From Mycetocola_B reblochoni (GTDB lineage Bacteria > Actinomycetota > Actinomycetes > Actinomycetales > Microbacteriaceae): 64,000 nt of DNA. This document shows positions 25,261-33,079 of this stretch, piece by piece (the first letter of the stretch is position 1; each line of letters begins with the position of its first letter). The position numbers and the translations under genes are program-made. The stretch covers positions 248,001 through 312,000 of the forward strand of contig NZ_RCUW01000001.1 of NCBI RefSeq assembly GCF_003667525.1, read 5' to 3'. The notes under the pieces are model-generated. The model saw only the letters and a program-made list of their open reading frames with translations. It had not been told where the DNA came from and searched no databases.

Positions 25261-26357
25261 CGGAGCTCCGGGTTGGCCTCGAACACGTCGTCGAGGAGGG
25301 TGAAGTCGAACAGCTCGTCGGTGCTGATGTCGATGCCGGCGAGCGCCAGGGAGTCGACGGTGGACTGCGCCAGCTCGGGGCTGACGGTGAGCAGGCCGTT
25401 CTTCTCCGTCTCGTCGGTGCTGATCAGCTCGGCCTGACGGTCGACGCTCAGCGCGATCGAGTCGCGGTCGTACTGCTGGTCCTTGCCGTACACGTCGACG
25501 GTCAGGTCGACCGCGAGCTCGGGGTCGGCGATGGCGTCGTTCCAGCCGCGGACGAGGCCCTCGAGCAGCCCCTCCACCCCGGCGCGGTTGTTGTCGATGG
25601 CGTCCTGGCTGGCGACGATCGACTCGCCGATGAGCGGCAGCCCCGCGTCGGCGAGCAGGAACTCGTCGGCGTCGAAGCCGGAGGCCGTGAGCGCGGCCGC
25701 ACCGGTCGTGCTGTAGCCGAGGTAGCCGTCGACCTGGCCGGTGGTCAGCATCGAGGTGTCGGAGAGGGGGACCGTGGTCACGTCGTCCGCGCTCAGGTCG
25801 TTGGCGGCGAGGAACGCGTTCCAGACCAGGGTGTTGCTGTCGCTGACGGCGATGGTCGTGCCGGCGAGGTCGTCCGCCCCGGTGAGGGGCGCCTCGGCCG
25901 AGGACACGATGGCGAAGGGGTTCTTCTGGTAGAGCGCGCCGACGATCTTGACCTCGGCGCCCGACTCGATGGCGGGGGCGGTGATCAGCGGGGCGGAGAT
26001 GCCCAGCAGCGCCTGGCCCGAGGTGACCGCCGCCTCGGCGCTCGTCGCGGAGGAGCCGCCCGCGATCAGCTCGACGGACTCGAAGCCCGCGTCGGTGAAG
26101 TAGCCCTTGTCGTCGGCGACGTACGCGCCGGCGAACTGCTGGTTCTTCAGCCAGGACAGCTGGATGGCGGCGGTGCCGAGCGAGCCGGCCGCCCCCTCGG
26201 TCGCGGTGTCCGTGCCGGCGCCGGAGCCCGTCGAGCAGGCGCTGAGCAGCAGCGCCGTCGCCGCGGCGAACGCAGACAGTGCCGCGGTGCGGCGGCGGGG
26301 GCTGACGGAGCGGCGGCGGGTGGGGGGCGTTCCGCCTGTGGTGGTTACGGTGTTCAC
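25257..26357 (-). CDS. ABC transporter substrate-binding lipoprotein, NMT1/THI5-like
   Basis: 366-residue secreted lipoprotein. It has a basic N-terminus (RRRSVSPRRRTAAL), a hydrophobic stretch and the lipobox LLLSACSTG with the lipidated Cys at about residue 37. The mature part shows IQLSWLKNQQFAGAYVADDKGYF and LIAGGSSATSAEAAVTSGQALLGIS, the pattern of NMT1/THI5 proteins that bind pyrimidine or other N-heterocyclic compounds. First gene of the importer. GTG 26357 is preferred, with GAGG upstream, because the longer frame to 26456 would hide the signal peptide. Its divergent neighbour encodes adenine deaminase, which points to a purine or pyrimidine-like substrate. Confidence 0.87.
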   Translation of the reverse strand: MNTVTTTGGTPPTRRRSVSPRRRTAALSAFAAATALLLSACSTGSGAGTDTATEGAAGSLGTAAIQLSWLKNQQFAGAYVADDKGYFTDAGFESVELIAGGSSATSAEAAVTSGQALLGISAPLITAPAIESGAEVKIVGALYQKNPFAIVSSAEAPLTGADDLAGTTIAVSDSNTLVWNAFLAANDLSADDVTTVPLSDTSMLTTGQVDGYLGYSTTGAAALTASGFDADEFLLADAGLPLIGESIVASQDAIDNNRAGVEGLLEGLVRGWNDAIADPELAVDLTVDVYGKDQQYDRDSIALSVDRQAELISTDETEKNGLLTVSPELAQSTVDSLALAGIDISTDELFDFTLLDDVFEANPELR

Positions 26358-26731
26358 TTCGTCCTCTGCGTTCGCTGCGCGCGGCCGCCGTGGGGGCGGG
26401 GCCGCGGTCCGGGTGGGGGTGTCCGGAGCGGGCCCCGGGCGTCGGTACCCCTCCATGAAACAGGGGCGCCGCCGCCATCGCTATGGAGGATCCGCCGAAG
26501 AGTTGGAGGCTTCGCCGAGGAAACCCTTGTGTGCACGCGCAGACGGTTTCCCGCGTGTTACGCGCCCGGGTCGCCGAGGAGCCCGCTGAGCGATCCGACG
26601 ACGCCGCACGGCACCCCGGCCGAGAAGCTTGGTGGATCCGACGATGCCGGGCCCGCCCCCGATGTGGTTGTCTCGACTACCGACGCGCTGACCTCCGATG
26701 CGCGCAGCCCACACAGAAAGCGAGGTCGCCG
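26358..26731. other. 374-bp divergent intergenic region between importer and adenine deaminase genes
   Basis: This region must hold the promoters for the leftward ABC importer and the rightward adenine deaminase gene. I searched both strands for the thi-box (TPP) core and purine-riboswitch core and saw neither. A loosely repeated GAGG-CTTCGCCGAGG / GTCGCCGAGGAG motif occurs near 26505-26582 without clear symmetry. No gene is supported here, although an open frame runs through it. Confidence 0.5.
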
Positions 26732-27763
26732 GTGTGGCCGAGCGCTGAACTCCACGTGCACATCGAGGGCACCCTCGAGGTTCCCCTGCTGCTCCGTCTC
26801 GCCGAGCGGAACGCCGTCGAGCTGGTCAGCAGCGACCCGGAGGTCCTGCAGCGGCGCTACGCCTTCGACTCGCTGCAGTCGTTCCTCGACCTCTACTACG
26901 AGAACCTCGCCGTGCTCCGCACCGAGCAGGACTTCTACGAGCTGTGCTCCGCGTACCTCGAGCGCGCCGCACGCGCGGGCGTCCGCCACGCGGAGATCTT
27001 CTTCGACCCGCAGTCCCACACCGAGAGGGGCGTGCCGCTCGGCACCGTCGTCTTCGGGCTCTCGCGTGCGATCGGCGAGGCACAGGAGCGGTGGGGCATG
27101 ACCGCGTCACTCATCCTCTGCCTGCTGCGTCACCTGGGCGGGGAGGCCGCGTCGGACATGATCAGGGCCGCGCTGCCGTTCCGGCGGCACTTCGTCGGCG
27201 TCGGACTGGACTCCTCGGAGCTGGGCTTCCCCCCGTCGCTGTTCCAGGAGGCGTTCGCCATCGCGGCCGCCGAGGGCCTGCACCGCGTCGCCCACGCCGG
27301 CGAGGAGGGCGGTCCCGACTACGTGTGGGAGGCCCTCGACCTGCTCGGCGTGGAGCGCGTCGACCACGGCAACCGCGCCCTCGAGGACGCGGAGCTCATG
27401 GCCGTGCTGCGCGAGCGACGCATCCCGCTGACCGTGTGCCCGCTGTCCAACCTCGCGCTGAAGACCGCACCGGACGAACTCGCGGATCACGCGCTCCCCG
27501 TCATGCTCGACGAGGGGCTGCTGGCGTCGGTGCACAGCGACGACCCCGCCTACTTCGGCGGCTATCTCGACGACAACATCGCGGCACTCCGGGCGGCGGG
27601 GGTTCTCACGGAGGAGCAGTTCGGCGTCCTCGCGGCGAACTCGATCGTGTCGTCCTTCGCGTCGGCCGAGCGCAAGGCCGAGCTGCTGGCCGAGGTGCGT
27701 GCCCACGCTCTGGCGCTCGGCGTTGCGGTCCCTGCGGCCGCCCGCCGGGGGGCGGCCGAGTGA
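26732..27763 (+). CDS. Adenine deaminase (Aah1-like, adenosine deaminase superfamily)
   Basis: 343-residue zinc hydrolase. It has AELHVHIEGTLE (first HxH), AEIFFDPQSHTERGVPL, RHLGGEAASDMI, GVGLDSSELGFPPSLF, the third metal His and catalytic Glu in VAHAGEEGGPDYV, RVDHGNRALED, CPLSNLALK and the final metal Asp in SVHSDDPAYFGGYL. The FFDPQ-H-T-RG and DSSE-G-PP signatures separate the fungal/bacterial adenine deaminases from true adenosine deaminases, so conversion of adenine to hypoxanthine is predicted. GTG 26732 gives VWPSAELH with AAAGCGAGG upstream; the longer in-frame extension has no family counterpart. Coupled by four bases to a PPC-domain gene. Confidence 0.85.
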   Translation: MWPSAELHVHIEGTLEVPLLLRLAERNAVELVSSDPEVLQRRYAFDSLQSFLDLYYENLAVLRTEQDFYELCSAYLERAARAGVRHAEIFFDPQSHTERGVPLGTVVFGLSRAIGEAQERWGMTASLILCLLRHLGGEAASDMIRAALPFRRHFVGVGLDSSELGFPPSLFQEAFAIAAAEGLHRVAHAGEEGGPDYVWEALDLLGVERVDHGNRALEDAELMAVLRERRIPLTVCPLSNLALKTAPDELADHALPVMLDEGLLASVHSDDPAYFGGYLDDNIAALRAAGVLTEEQFGVLAANSIVSSFASAERKAELLAEVRAHALALGVAVPAAARRGAAE

Positions 27764-28224
27764 GGACGTCCGAGCTGGTGACGGGCCGCAGCGTCGTCGT
27801 CGTCCTCGAGCAGGGTGAGGAGGTGCTGTCCTCTGTGCGCCGGGCGTGCGCCGAGCACGGCATCGCGCAGGGGTTCGTGCCCGTCCTCTCCGGCGCGTTC
27901 CGCGAGGTCGAGCTGATCGCCGCGCACACGCCCGTCGACGACGAGGAGCCGCCGCTGCCGCAGAGCGTCGTGGTGCGCTACGCGGAGGGCACGGGCAACG
28001 GGACCGTCATGTTCGACGAGGACAGCGGCGCAGGGGAACCCCACCTGCACCTGGCGGTCGGGGTGAAGAACGACGGCGGTGCCGGCTACGCCGGGCACGT
28101 GGTGAGCGCCGTCGCGCACTACACGGTCGAGGTCGTCGTCACCGAGGTGCTGTCCCCCGTGCTCGCCCGCGTCGCCGACCCGGGCGCGTACGGCATCCCC
28201 ACGCTGCACCCCCGGCACGGCTGA
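27760..28224 (+). CDS. PPC/DUF296-domain protein
   Basis: 154-residue protein of the plants-and-prokaryotes-conserved (PPC, DUF296) domain. It has VLEQGEEVLSSVRRACAEHGI at the start, VLSGAFREVELI, and the central GEPHLHLAVGVKNDGG with the conserved HLH that binds metal in bacterial members. In plants the domain occurs in AT-hook DNA-binding proteins; bacterial stand-alone members form trimers of unknown role. It starts with GTG overlapping the adenine deaminase stop, so it is probably a co-translated partner, perhaps a sensor or auxiliary enzyme of purine salvage. Confidence 0.8.
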   Translation: MRTSELVTGRSVVVVLEQGEEVLSSVRRACAEHGIAQGFVPVLSGAFREVELIAAHTPVDDEEPPLPQSVVVRYAEGTGNGTVMFDEDSGAGEPHLHLAVGVKNDGGAGYAGHVVSAVAHYTVEVVVTEVLSPVLARVADPGAYGIPTLHPRHG

Positions 28225-28280
28225 GGGGCACGGCCCCGCATCGGGTGCGGCCCCGGCCTGCCCGGGGCCGCACCCGACGG

Positions 28281-29060
28281 TCAGCGGACGGTGAAGCCGC
28301 CGTCGACGACGAGGTCGGCGCCGTTGACCATCGCCGCCGCGTCGGAGGCCAGGTAGACGGCCGCCGCGGCGATCTCGTCCGGGACGGCGAAGCGCCCGAC
28401 GGGGATCTCCTCCTGGTGCGCGACGCCGCGCTCGTTGTCCCACGCGCTCCGGCCGAGCTCGGTGAGCACAACGGTTGGCGAGATGGTGTTCACCGTGACG
28501 CCCCTGCCGCCCCATTCCAGCGCCAGCACCTTCGTCAGGCCGAGCACGCCGAACTTGGAGGCGCAGTACCCGGCGTGCTGGTCGATGGCGACCGTCGCGG
28601 CCTGGGAGGCCATGTTGATGATCCGCCCGTAGCCGGCGGCGAGCATGACCCGGCCGACCGCCTGGGCGACGAGGAAGGTGCCGGTCAGATTGACGGTGAG
28701 CACACGCTGGAAGTCGGCGAGACTGAGATCCTCGGCCGCGCCGAGCGCGGTGATCCCTGCGGAGTTGACGGAGATGTGCAGCGCGCCGAGCTCGTCGACG
28801 ACCCGGTCGACCGCGGCGTCCACCGACGCCTGGTCGGTGACGTCGACCCCGACGCCGATGTGGCCCTCGCCGAGCTCAGCCGCGGCCGCACGCGCGCCGT
28901 CCTCTTTCACGTCGAGGACGGCGACCGTCGCGCCGCGCGAGGCCAGCGCCCCGGCGACGGCCCGGCCCAGGCCGGAGGCGCCCCCCGTCACGAGGGCGAC
29001 GCGGCCGTCGAGCCGGAAGTCGAAGGCGACGCTGTCGGGGCCTTCTCGGAGTGCAGTCAT
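28281..29060 (-). CDS. D-threitol dehydrogenase-like SDR, copy 1
   Basis: 259-residue SDR: VALVTGGASGLGRAVAGALA, DVKEDGA (Asp for NAD), VNSAGITA, the catalytic Ser in NMASQAATVAIDQHAGY with YCASKFGV, and TISPTVVLTELGRSAWDNE, ending NGADLVVDGGFTVR. The phrase QAATVA-DQH-YCASKFG and the PTVVLTELG loop match my memory of mycobacterial D-threitol dehydrogenase DthD. It is the last gene of a five-gene polyol operon and shares a 155-bp identical stretch with its upstream paralogue. Start ATG 29060 has GAAGGGA before it. Confidence 0.82.
   Translation of the reverse strand: MTALREGPDSVAFDFRLDGRVALVTGGASGLGRAVAGALASRGATVAVLDVKEDGARAAAAELGEGHIGVGVDVTDQASVDAAVDRVVDELGALHISVNSAGITALGAAEDLSLADFQRVLTVNLTGTFLVAQAVGRVMLAAGYGRIINMASQAATVAIDQHAGYCASKFGVLGLTKVLALEWGGRGVTVNTISPTVVLTELGRSAWDNERGVAHQEEIPVGRFAVPDEIAAAAVYLASDAAAMVNGADLVVDGGFTVR
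28321..28475. repeat. 155-bp stretch identical to 29195-29349 (SDR paralogues)
   Basis: I compared the two SDR genes base by base: 28321-28475 equals 29195-29349 at every position, whereas flanking parts of the genes differ at many silent and amino-acid positions. The tract covers the codons from the PTVV loop to the C-terminal NG-D segment. The sharp edges indicate recent gene conversion rather than uniform divergence after duplication. Confidence 0.9.
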
Positions 29061-29154
29061 CTGTGGTGTTCCCTTCGTCGTTGAAGTGTCAGCGAACGGG
29101 GCGACATCGCACGACCGTTCACGCCAAGAGTACTGACAGCGTCGCCGCCGACCG

Positions 29155-29934
29155 CTACCTCATCGTGAATCCACCGTCGACGAGCAGGTCCGTCCCGTTG
29201 ACCATCGCCGCCGCGTCGGAGGCCAGGTAGACGGCCGCCGCGGCGATCTCGTCCGGGACGGCGAAGCGCCCGACGGGGATCTCCTCCTGGTGCGCGACGC
29301 CGCGCTCGTTGTCCCACGCGCTCCGGCCGAGCTCGGTGAGCACAACGGTCGGCGAGATCGTGTTGGCCGTCACGCCGCGACCGCCCCACTCGAGCGCGAG
29401 CACCTGCGTCAGCCCCCTCACCCCGAACTTGGAGGCGCAGTAGGCGGCGTGCTGGTCGAGGGCGACCGTGCCCGCCTGCGAGGCCATGTTGATGACCCGG
29501 CCGTGGCCCCGCTCCAGCATGACCCGACCCGCGGCCTGGGACACGAGGAACGTCCCGGTCAGGTTGACCGCCAGCGTGCGCTGGAAGTCGGCGAGGCCGA
29601 GCTGCTCCGCCGGGCCGAGCGCGACGATCCCCGCCGAGTTGACCGCGATGTCGAGGCCGCCCAGGGCGGCGACGACGCGGGCGATCGCCGTCTCGACCGA
29701 GGCGGGGTCGGTGACGTCGACGGCGACGCCGACGTGGCCCTCGCCCAGCTCTGCCGCGGCCGCGTCGGCGGCCTCGGCCTTGACGTCGAGGATGGCGACG
29801 CGTGCGCCGCGGTCGGCGAGGGCACCGGCGATGGCCCTCCCGATCCCCGACGCGCCCCCGGTGACCAGCGCCGCCCGCCCGTCGAGGCGGAAGGCGAAGT
29901 CGACGTGGTCCGGTCCTGCGACGAGTGCGCTCAT
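29155..29934 (-). CDS. D-threitol dehydrogenase-like SDR, copy 2
   Basis: 259-residue SDR clearly paralogous to the 28281-29060 product: AALVTGGASGIGRAIAGALA, VNSAGIVA, NMASQAGTVALDQHAAY with YCASKFGV, and the identical TISPTVVLTELGRSAWDNE. It lies 35 nt after the dihydroxyacetone-kinase-type gene. Two near-identical dehydrogenases in one operon may differ in polyol stereochemistry (for example D-threitol versus another tetritol). Their N-terminal halves, which shape cofactor and part of the substrate site, are the parts that differ. The open frame extending to 30357 is a shadow of the kinase gene. Confidence 0.82.
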   Translation of the reverse strand: MSALVAGPDHVDFAFRLDGRAALVTGGASGIGRAIAGALADRGARVAILDVKAEAADAAAAELGEGHVGVAVDVTDPASVETAIARVVAALGGLDIAVNSAGIVALGPAEQLGLADFQRTLAVNLTGTFLVSQAAGRVMLERGHGRVINMASQAGTVALDQHAAYCASKFGVRGLTQVLALEWGGRGVTANTISPTVVLTELGRSAWDNERGVAHQEEIPVGRFAVPDEIAAAAVYLASDAAAMVNGTDLLVDGGFTMR

Positions 29935-29969
29935 GGGTGTTCTCCTTGCTCTGGTGTCGTGCTGATCGG

Positions 29970-31679
29970 TCAGCGGTCGAGGGTGTCGGCGACGGCGGTG
30001 ACGATCATCCCGAAGGAGGTGGCACCGGCGTCGGGGGTCCCGACGCTCTTCTCCGCGAGGGGCCTGGCCCTGCCCACGCGCGGGCGCAGCTCGGCCGTGG
30101 CGGCCGCGGCGTCGACGGCGACCGTCGAGGCCGCTCGCCAGGCGGCAGCCGTCGAGGCGCCCTTGCCGACCCCGGCGCGGAACGCCTCGGCGAACGGGAG
30201 GGCGGCGTCCAGGAGGGTCTTGTCGCCGAGCGAGGCGCGGCCCAGGTCGACGATGGACTCGCAGAACGCGTCGATCGCGTCGGCCAGGTCCGCCGCCGTG
30301 TACTCGTCCGCCGTGTCGCCGAGGGACGCCCCGAGCGCCTCGAGCGCCGCACCCCACAGCACACCGGAGGTGCCGCCCGCGTTGGCGGCCCAGCTGCGGC
30401 CGATCCGGCCGAGCGACCAGCCGACACCCGCGCCCTCCGGGAGCGAGTCGGCGACGGCGAGCGCAGCGGAGGCTCCCTTGAGCATGCCCCTGCCGTGGTC
30501 GCCGTCCCCGGCGACGGCGTCGATCCGGCCGAGCTCGTCCTCCTTCTCCTCGACGACGGCGTGCAGCGCGCGGATCGCGTCGACGGCGACACCGGTCAGG
30601 CGCGCGGCGGCGGCGCTCGCCTCCGGGGCGGCGGCGTCCTCCGCTCCGTCACCCGCGCCGATGACCGCGTCGGCGTCGAGTGCGTCGATGGGGGCACGCT
30701 GTTTGCGGTAGGCCGGCGTGTACGCGTCGGCGCGCCACAGGCGCTCGAGCTCTCCGTCCAGCCACTGCAGCGTCAGCGATGCCCCGCCCATGTCGAGGCT
30801 CGTGACGAGCTCGCCGACCTCCGGCTCGACGGGCTCGTAGCCCGCCTCGCGCAGCAGCCGTGCGATGTGGCGCCAGAGCAGGAAGAGCTCCTCGTACTTC
30901 GTCGTCCCCAGCCCGTTGACGATCGGGGCGACCCGGGGGCCCGCGTCGGCGGGGGCGGCGGCGAGCAGGCGCGACACGAGCAGCTCGGCCAGCTCGTTCG
31001 CCCGCATGAGCGGGATGTCCTCGATGCCCGGCTCGCCGTGGATGCCCAAGCCCAGGCCCAGGTGCCCGTCCGGGACGCTGAACAGCGGGGAGTCGGCCCC
31101 GGGCATCGTGCACCCGGAGAAGGCCACGCCGAGGGTGCGGGTGGCGGCGTTCGAGGCGAGCCCGATGCGCTCCACCTCGTCGATGTCGAGCCCCTCGGCC
31201 GCCGCAGCGCCCATCGCCTTGAAGACCGAGAAGTCTCCGGCGATGCCGCGGCGTCGCTCCGTCTCGTCGGCGGAGGCGATGTCGTCGGTGACGACGACGA
31301 TGCGCGCGTCGATGCCCTCCTTGCGCAGCCGCTCAGCCGCGATGCCGAAGTTCATGTTGTCCCCGGCGTAGTTGCCGAAGCTGAAGATCACGCCGCGGCC
31401 CTGCTCAGCGGCCTTCGCCACCGAGTAGGCCTGCGCGGCGGACGGCGAGGTGAAGATGTTGCCCACCACGGCTCCGGTGGCCAGGCCGGGGCCGACGGTT
31501 CCCGCGAAGGCCGGGTAGTGCCCCGACCCGCCGCCGATGACGACCGCGACCTGGGGTTCGCCGCTCGGCAGCGTCACCACTCCTCCGGGGACGCCGCGGA
31601 GCCGGTCGGCGTAGAGGTCGAGGAAGCCCTCCAGCTGGTCCTCGGCGAACTCGTCGGGGTTGTCGAAAATGGTCGTCAT
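29970..31679 (-). CDS. DhaK-DhaL fused ketose kinase (erythrulose/dihydroxyacetone kinase type)
   Basis: 569-residue ATP-dependent kinase. Residues 1-330 form the DhaK domain with GGGSGHYP (49-56) and the substrate-binding His214 in GIHGEPGIED that forms a hemiaminal with ketoses. Residues about 360-569 form the DhaL nucleotide domain with the Asp cluster AVAGDGDHGRG (391-396 core) and GGTSGVLWG. Single-chain DhaK-DhaL enzymes phosphorylate dihydroxyacetone, and mycobacterial relatives phosphorylate D- or L-erythrulose. With an EltD-like dehydrogenase, a pentitol-type permease and DthD-like SDRs in the operon, erythrulose is the likelier substrate. No erythrulose-phosphate isomerase is visible in the window. 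Confidence 0.85.
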   Translation of the reverse strand: MTTIFDNPDEFAEDQLEGFLDLYADRLRGVPGGVVTLPSGEPQVAVVIGGGSGHYPAFAGTVGPGLATGAVVGNIFTSPSAAQAYSVAKAAEQGRGVIFSFGNYAGDNMNFGIAAERLRKEGIDARIVVVTDDIASADETERRRGIAGDFSVFKAMGAAAAEGLDIDEVERIGLASNAATRTLGVAFSGCTMPGADSPLFSVPDGHLGLGLGIHGEPGIEDIPLMRANELAELLVSRLLAAAPADAGPRVAPIVNGLGTTKYEELFLLWRHIARLLREAGYEPVEPEVGELVTSLDMGGASLTLQWLDGELERLWRADAYTPAYRKQRAPIDALDADAVIGAGDGAEDAAAPEASAAAARLTGVAVDAIRALHAVVEEKEDELGRIDAVAGDGDHGRGMLKGASAALAVADSLPEGAGVGWSLGRIGRSWAANAGGTSGVLWGAALEALGASLGDTADEYTAADLADAIDAFCESIVDLGRASLGDKTLLDAALPFAEAFRAGVGKGASTAAAWRAASTVAVDAAAATAELRPRVGRARPLAEKSVGTPDAGATSFGMIVTAVADTLDR

Positions 31680-31710
31680 CGTGCGGGTGTCCTTCGGGTC
31701 GGGGCGCCGG

Positions 31711-33045
31711 TCAGCGCGCGGGGTCGACGGCGGGGTCCGTCGCGGGGGTGGTGCGGGCGGGGCTCGTGATGCCCGGCTGGTCGACGGTGAGGCGGCTCAC
31801 CATGATGAACGCGGCGCCGTACAGCGCGACGAACATCCAGACGATTCCCGCACCGGTGAAGCCGAGCGCGAGGCCGAGCGCGACGACGGCCGCACCGAGG
31901 AACGCGGCGCCTCCCGCCGCGGTGGTGTACATCGCCATCGCGGCGCCCTTCCGGTCCGGGACGAGCGCGGGCATGATCGCCCCCATCGGCACGAACCCGG
32001 CGAGGAAGCAGCCGAACACGCAGCCGGCGGCGGTCGAGAGCCAGAAGCCCCACTCGGAGCCGGCCGGAACCAGCTGCGGCACGTACCACCAGGCGAGCAG
32101 GCCGAGCGCCGAGGCGAACACGCCGTACCACTTGACCGTGCGCTGCCAGCCGATCTTGTCGCCGACGGCGCCGAAGACGGCGTTGACGAGGATGTTGGTC
32201 GCGTACACGAGCACCGTCATGGTGAGCCACTTGGACTGGCCCCAGCCGCGCTCGTCCGCGATGACCGCGGGGAGCAGGATGAACATGCCGTACTGCGGCG
32301 CCGTGTTGATGAGGCGCACGAGGAAGCCCATGAGGACCTTCGTGTTGGTGAACGTCAGCACGATGCCCGCGGTCATGACCTTGGCGACCGAGTCGCCGGC
32401 GGGCGCGATCCGCGTCGTCCCCCTGGTGTCCCTGATGCCGAGCAGGGCGACAAGGCCTCCGAGGACGACGGGGACGAGTGCGACCCACATCGCCCCGGTC
32501 TCACCGGCGAACTCGCCGCCGAAGGTGGGGATGGCACCGATCGCGAACAGCGAGCCGAGCGTCGGCAGGCCGCCGGTGAAGGCGACGTAGAACCAGCCGA
32601 CCGCCGTGCCGTTGCGCTCCGGCGTGGTGGCCACGTTCACCCACACGAGGAAGCCGAACGCGAAGATCGGGTAGCCGAAGCCGCGCAGGGTGTAGGTGAT
32701 CGCCGTCAGCCAGAAGTCGCCGCTGGCGAGCGCAAGCAGGAACAGCACCTGGAAGACCACCCAGATGAGCAGTCCCAGCGCCATCACGCGCTTCGGCCCG
32801 ACGAGGTCGGCGAGCGCACCGGACAGGTAGCTGCCGACGAGCACCGCGAGGCTGTAGCTGGTGATGATCGTGGCGACGGTGGCCTCGGGCGAGCCGAGCG
32901 CCTCCACCAGGTGCGGCGTGATGAAGTTCGAGTCGACGCCGACGCCCGTCATGAACAGGAGCAGGCCGAGGTAGCCGAACGTCAGGGTCGGCGGGATGCC
33001 CAGCCGTTCCAGGCGTGAGGGCGTTGCCGGGGTTGTTGCGGACAT
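31711..33045 (-). CDS. RbtT/DalT/CsbX-type polyol permease (MFS)
   Basis: 444-residue MFS transporter with 12 hydrophobic segments. The N-terminus RLGIPPTLTFGYLGLLLFMTGVGVDSNF, split over helix 1, resembles the ribitol/arabinitol transporter family RbtT/DalT/CsbX. Motif A is SGALADLVGPKRVMALG, and GYPIFAFGFLVWVN is also typical of that family. ATG 33045 follows AAGGAG; the longer frame to 33495 is a shadow of the dehydrogenase gene. It lies between the EltD-like dehydrogenase and the kinase with short gaps (34 and 31 nt), so it very likely imports the polyol that the operon degrades. Confidence 0.83.
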   Translation of the reverse strand: MSATTPATPSRLERLGIPPTLTFGYLGLLLFMTGVGVDSNFITPHLVEALGSPEATVATIITSYSLAVLVGSYLSGALADLVGPKRVMALGLLIWVVFQVLFLLALASGDFWLTAITYTLRGFGYPIFAFGFLVWVNVATTPERNGTAVGWFYVAFTGGLPTLGSLFAIGAIPTFGGEFAGETGAMWVALVPVVLGGLVALLGIRDTRGTTRIAPAGDSVAKVMTAGIVLTFTNTKVLMGFLVRLINTAPQYGMFILLPAVIADERGWGQSKWLTMTVLVYATNILVNAVFGAVGDKIGWQRTVKWYGVFASALGLLAWWYVPQLVPAGSEWGFWLSTAAGCVFGCFLAGFVPMGAIMPALVPDRKGAAMAMYTTAAGGAAFLGAAVVALGLALGFTGAGIVWMFVALYGAAFIMVSRLTVDQPGITSPARTTPATDPAVDPAR

Positions 33046-33079
33046 GAGTTCTCCTTCGAACCGTGTCGGTGGTCGGGGG

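Noticed and set aside
26358..26731. TPP or purine riboswitch upstream of the NMT1-type importer
   Set aside because: No thi-box core or purine-aptamer core sequence was found on either strand.
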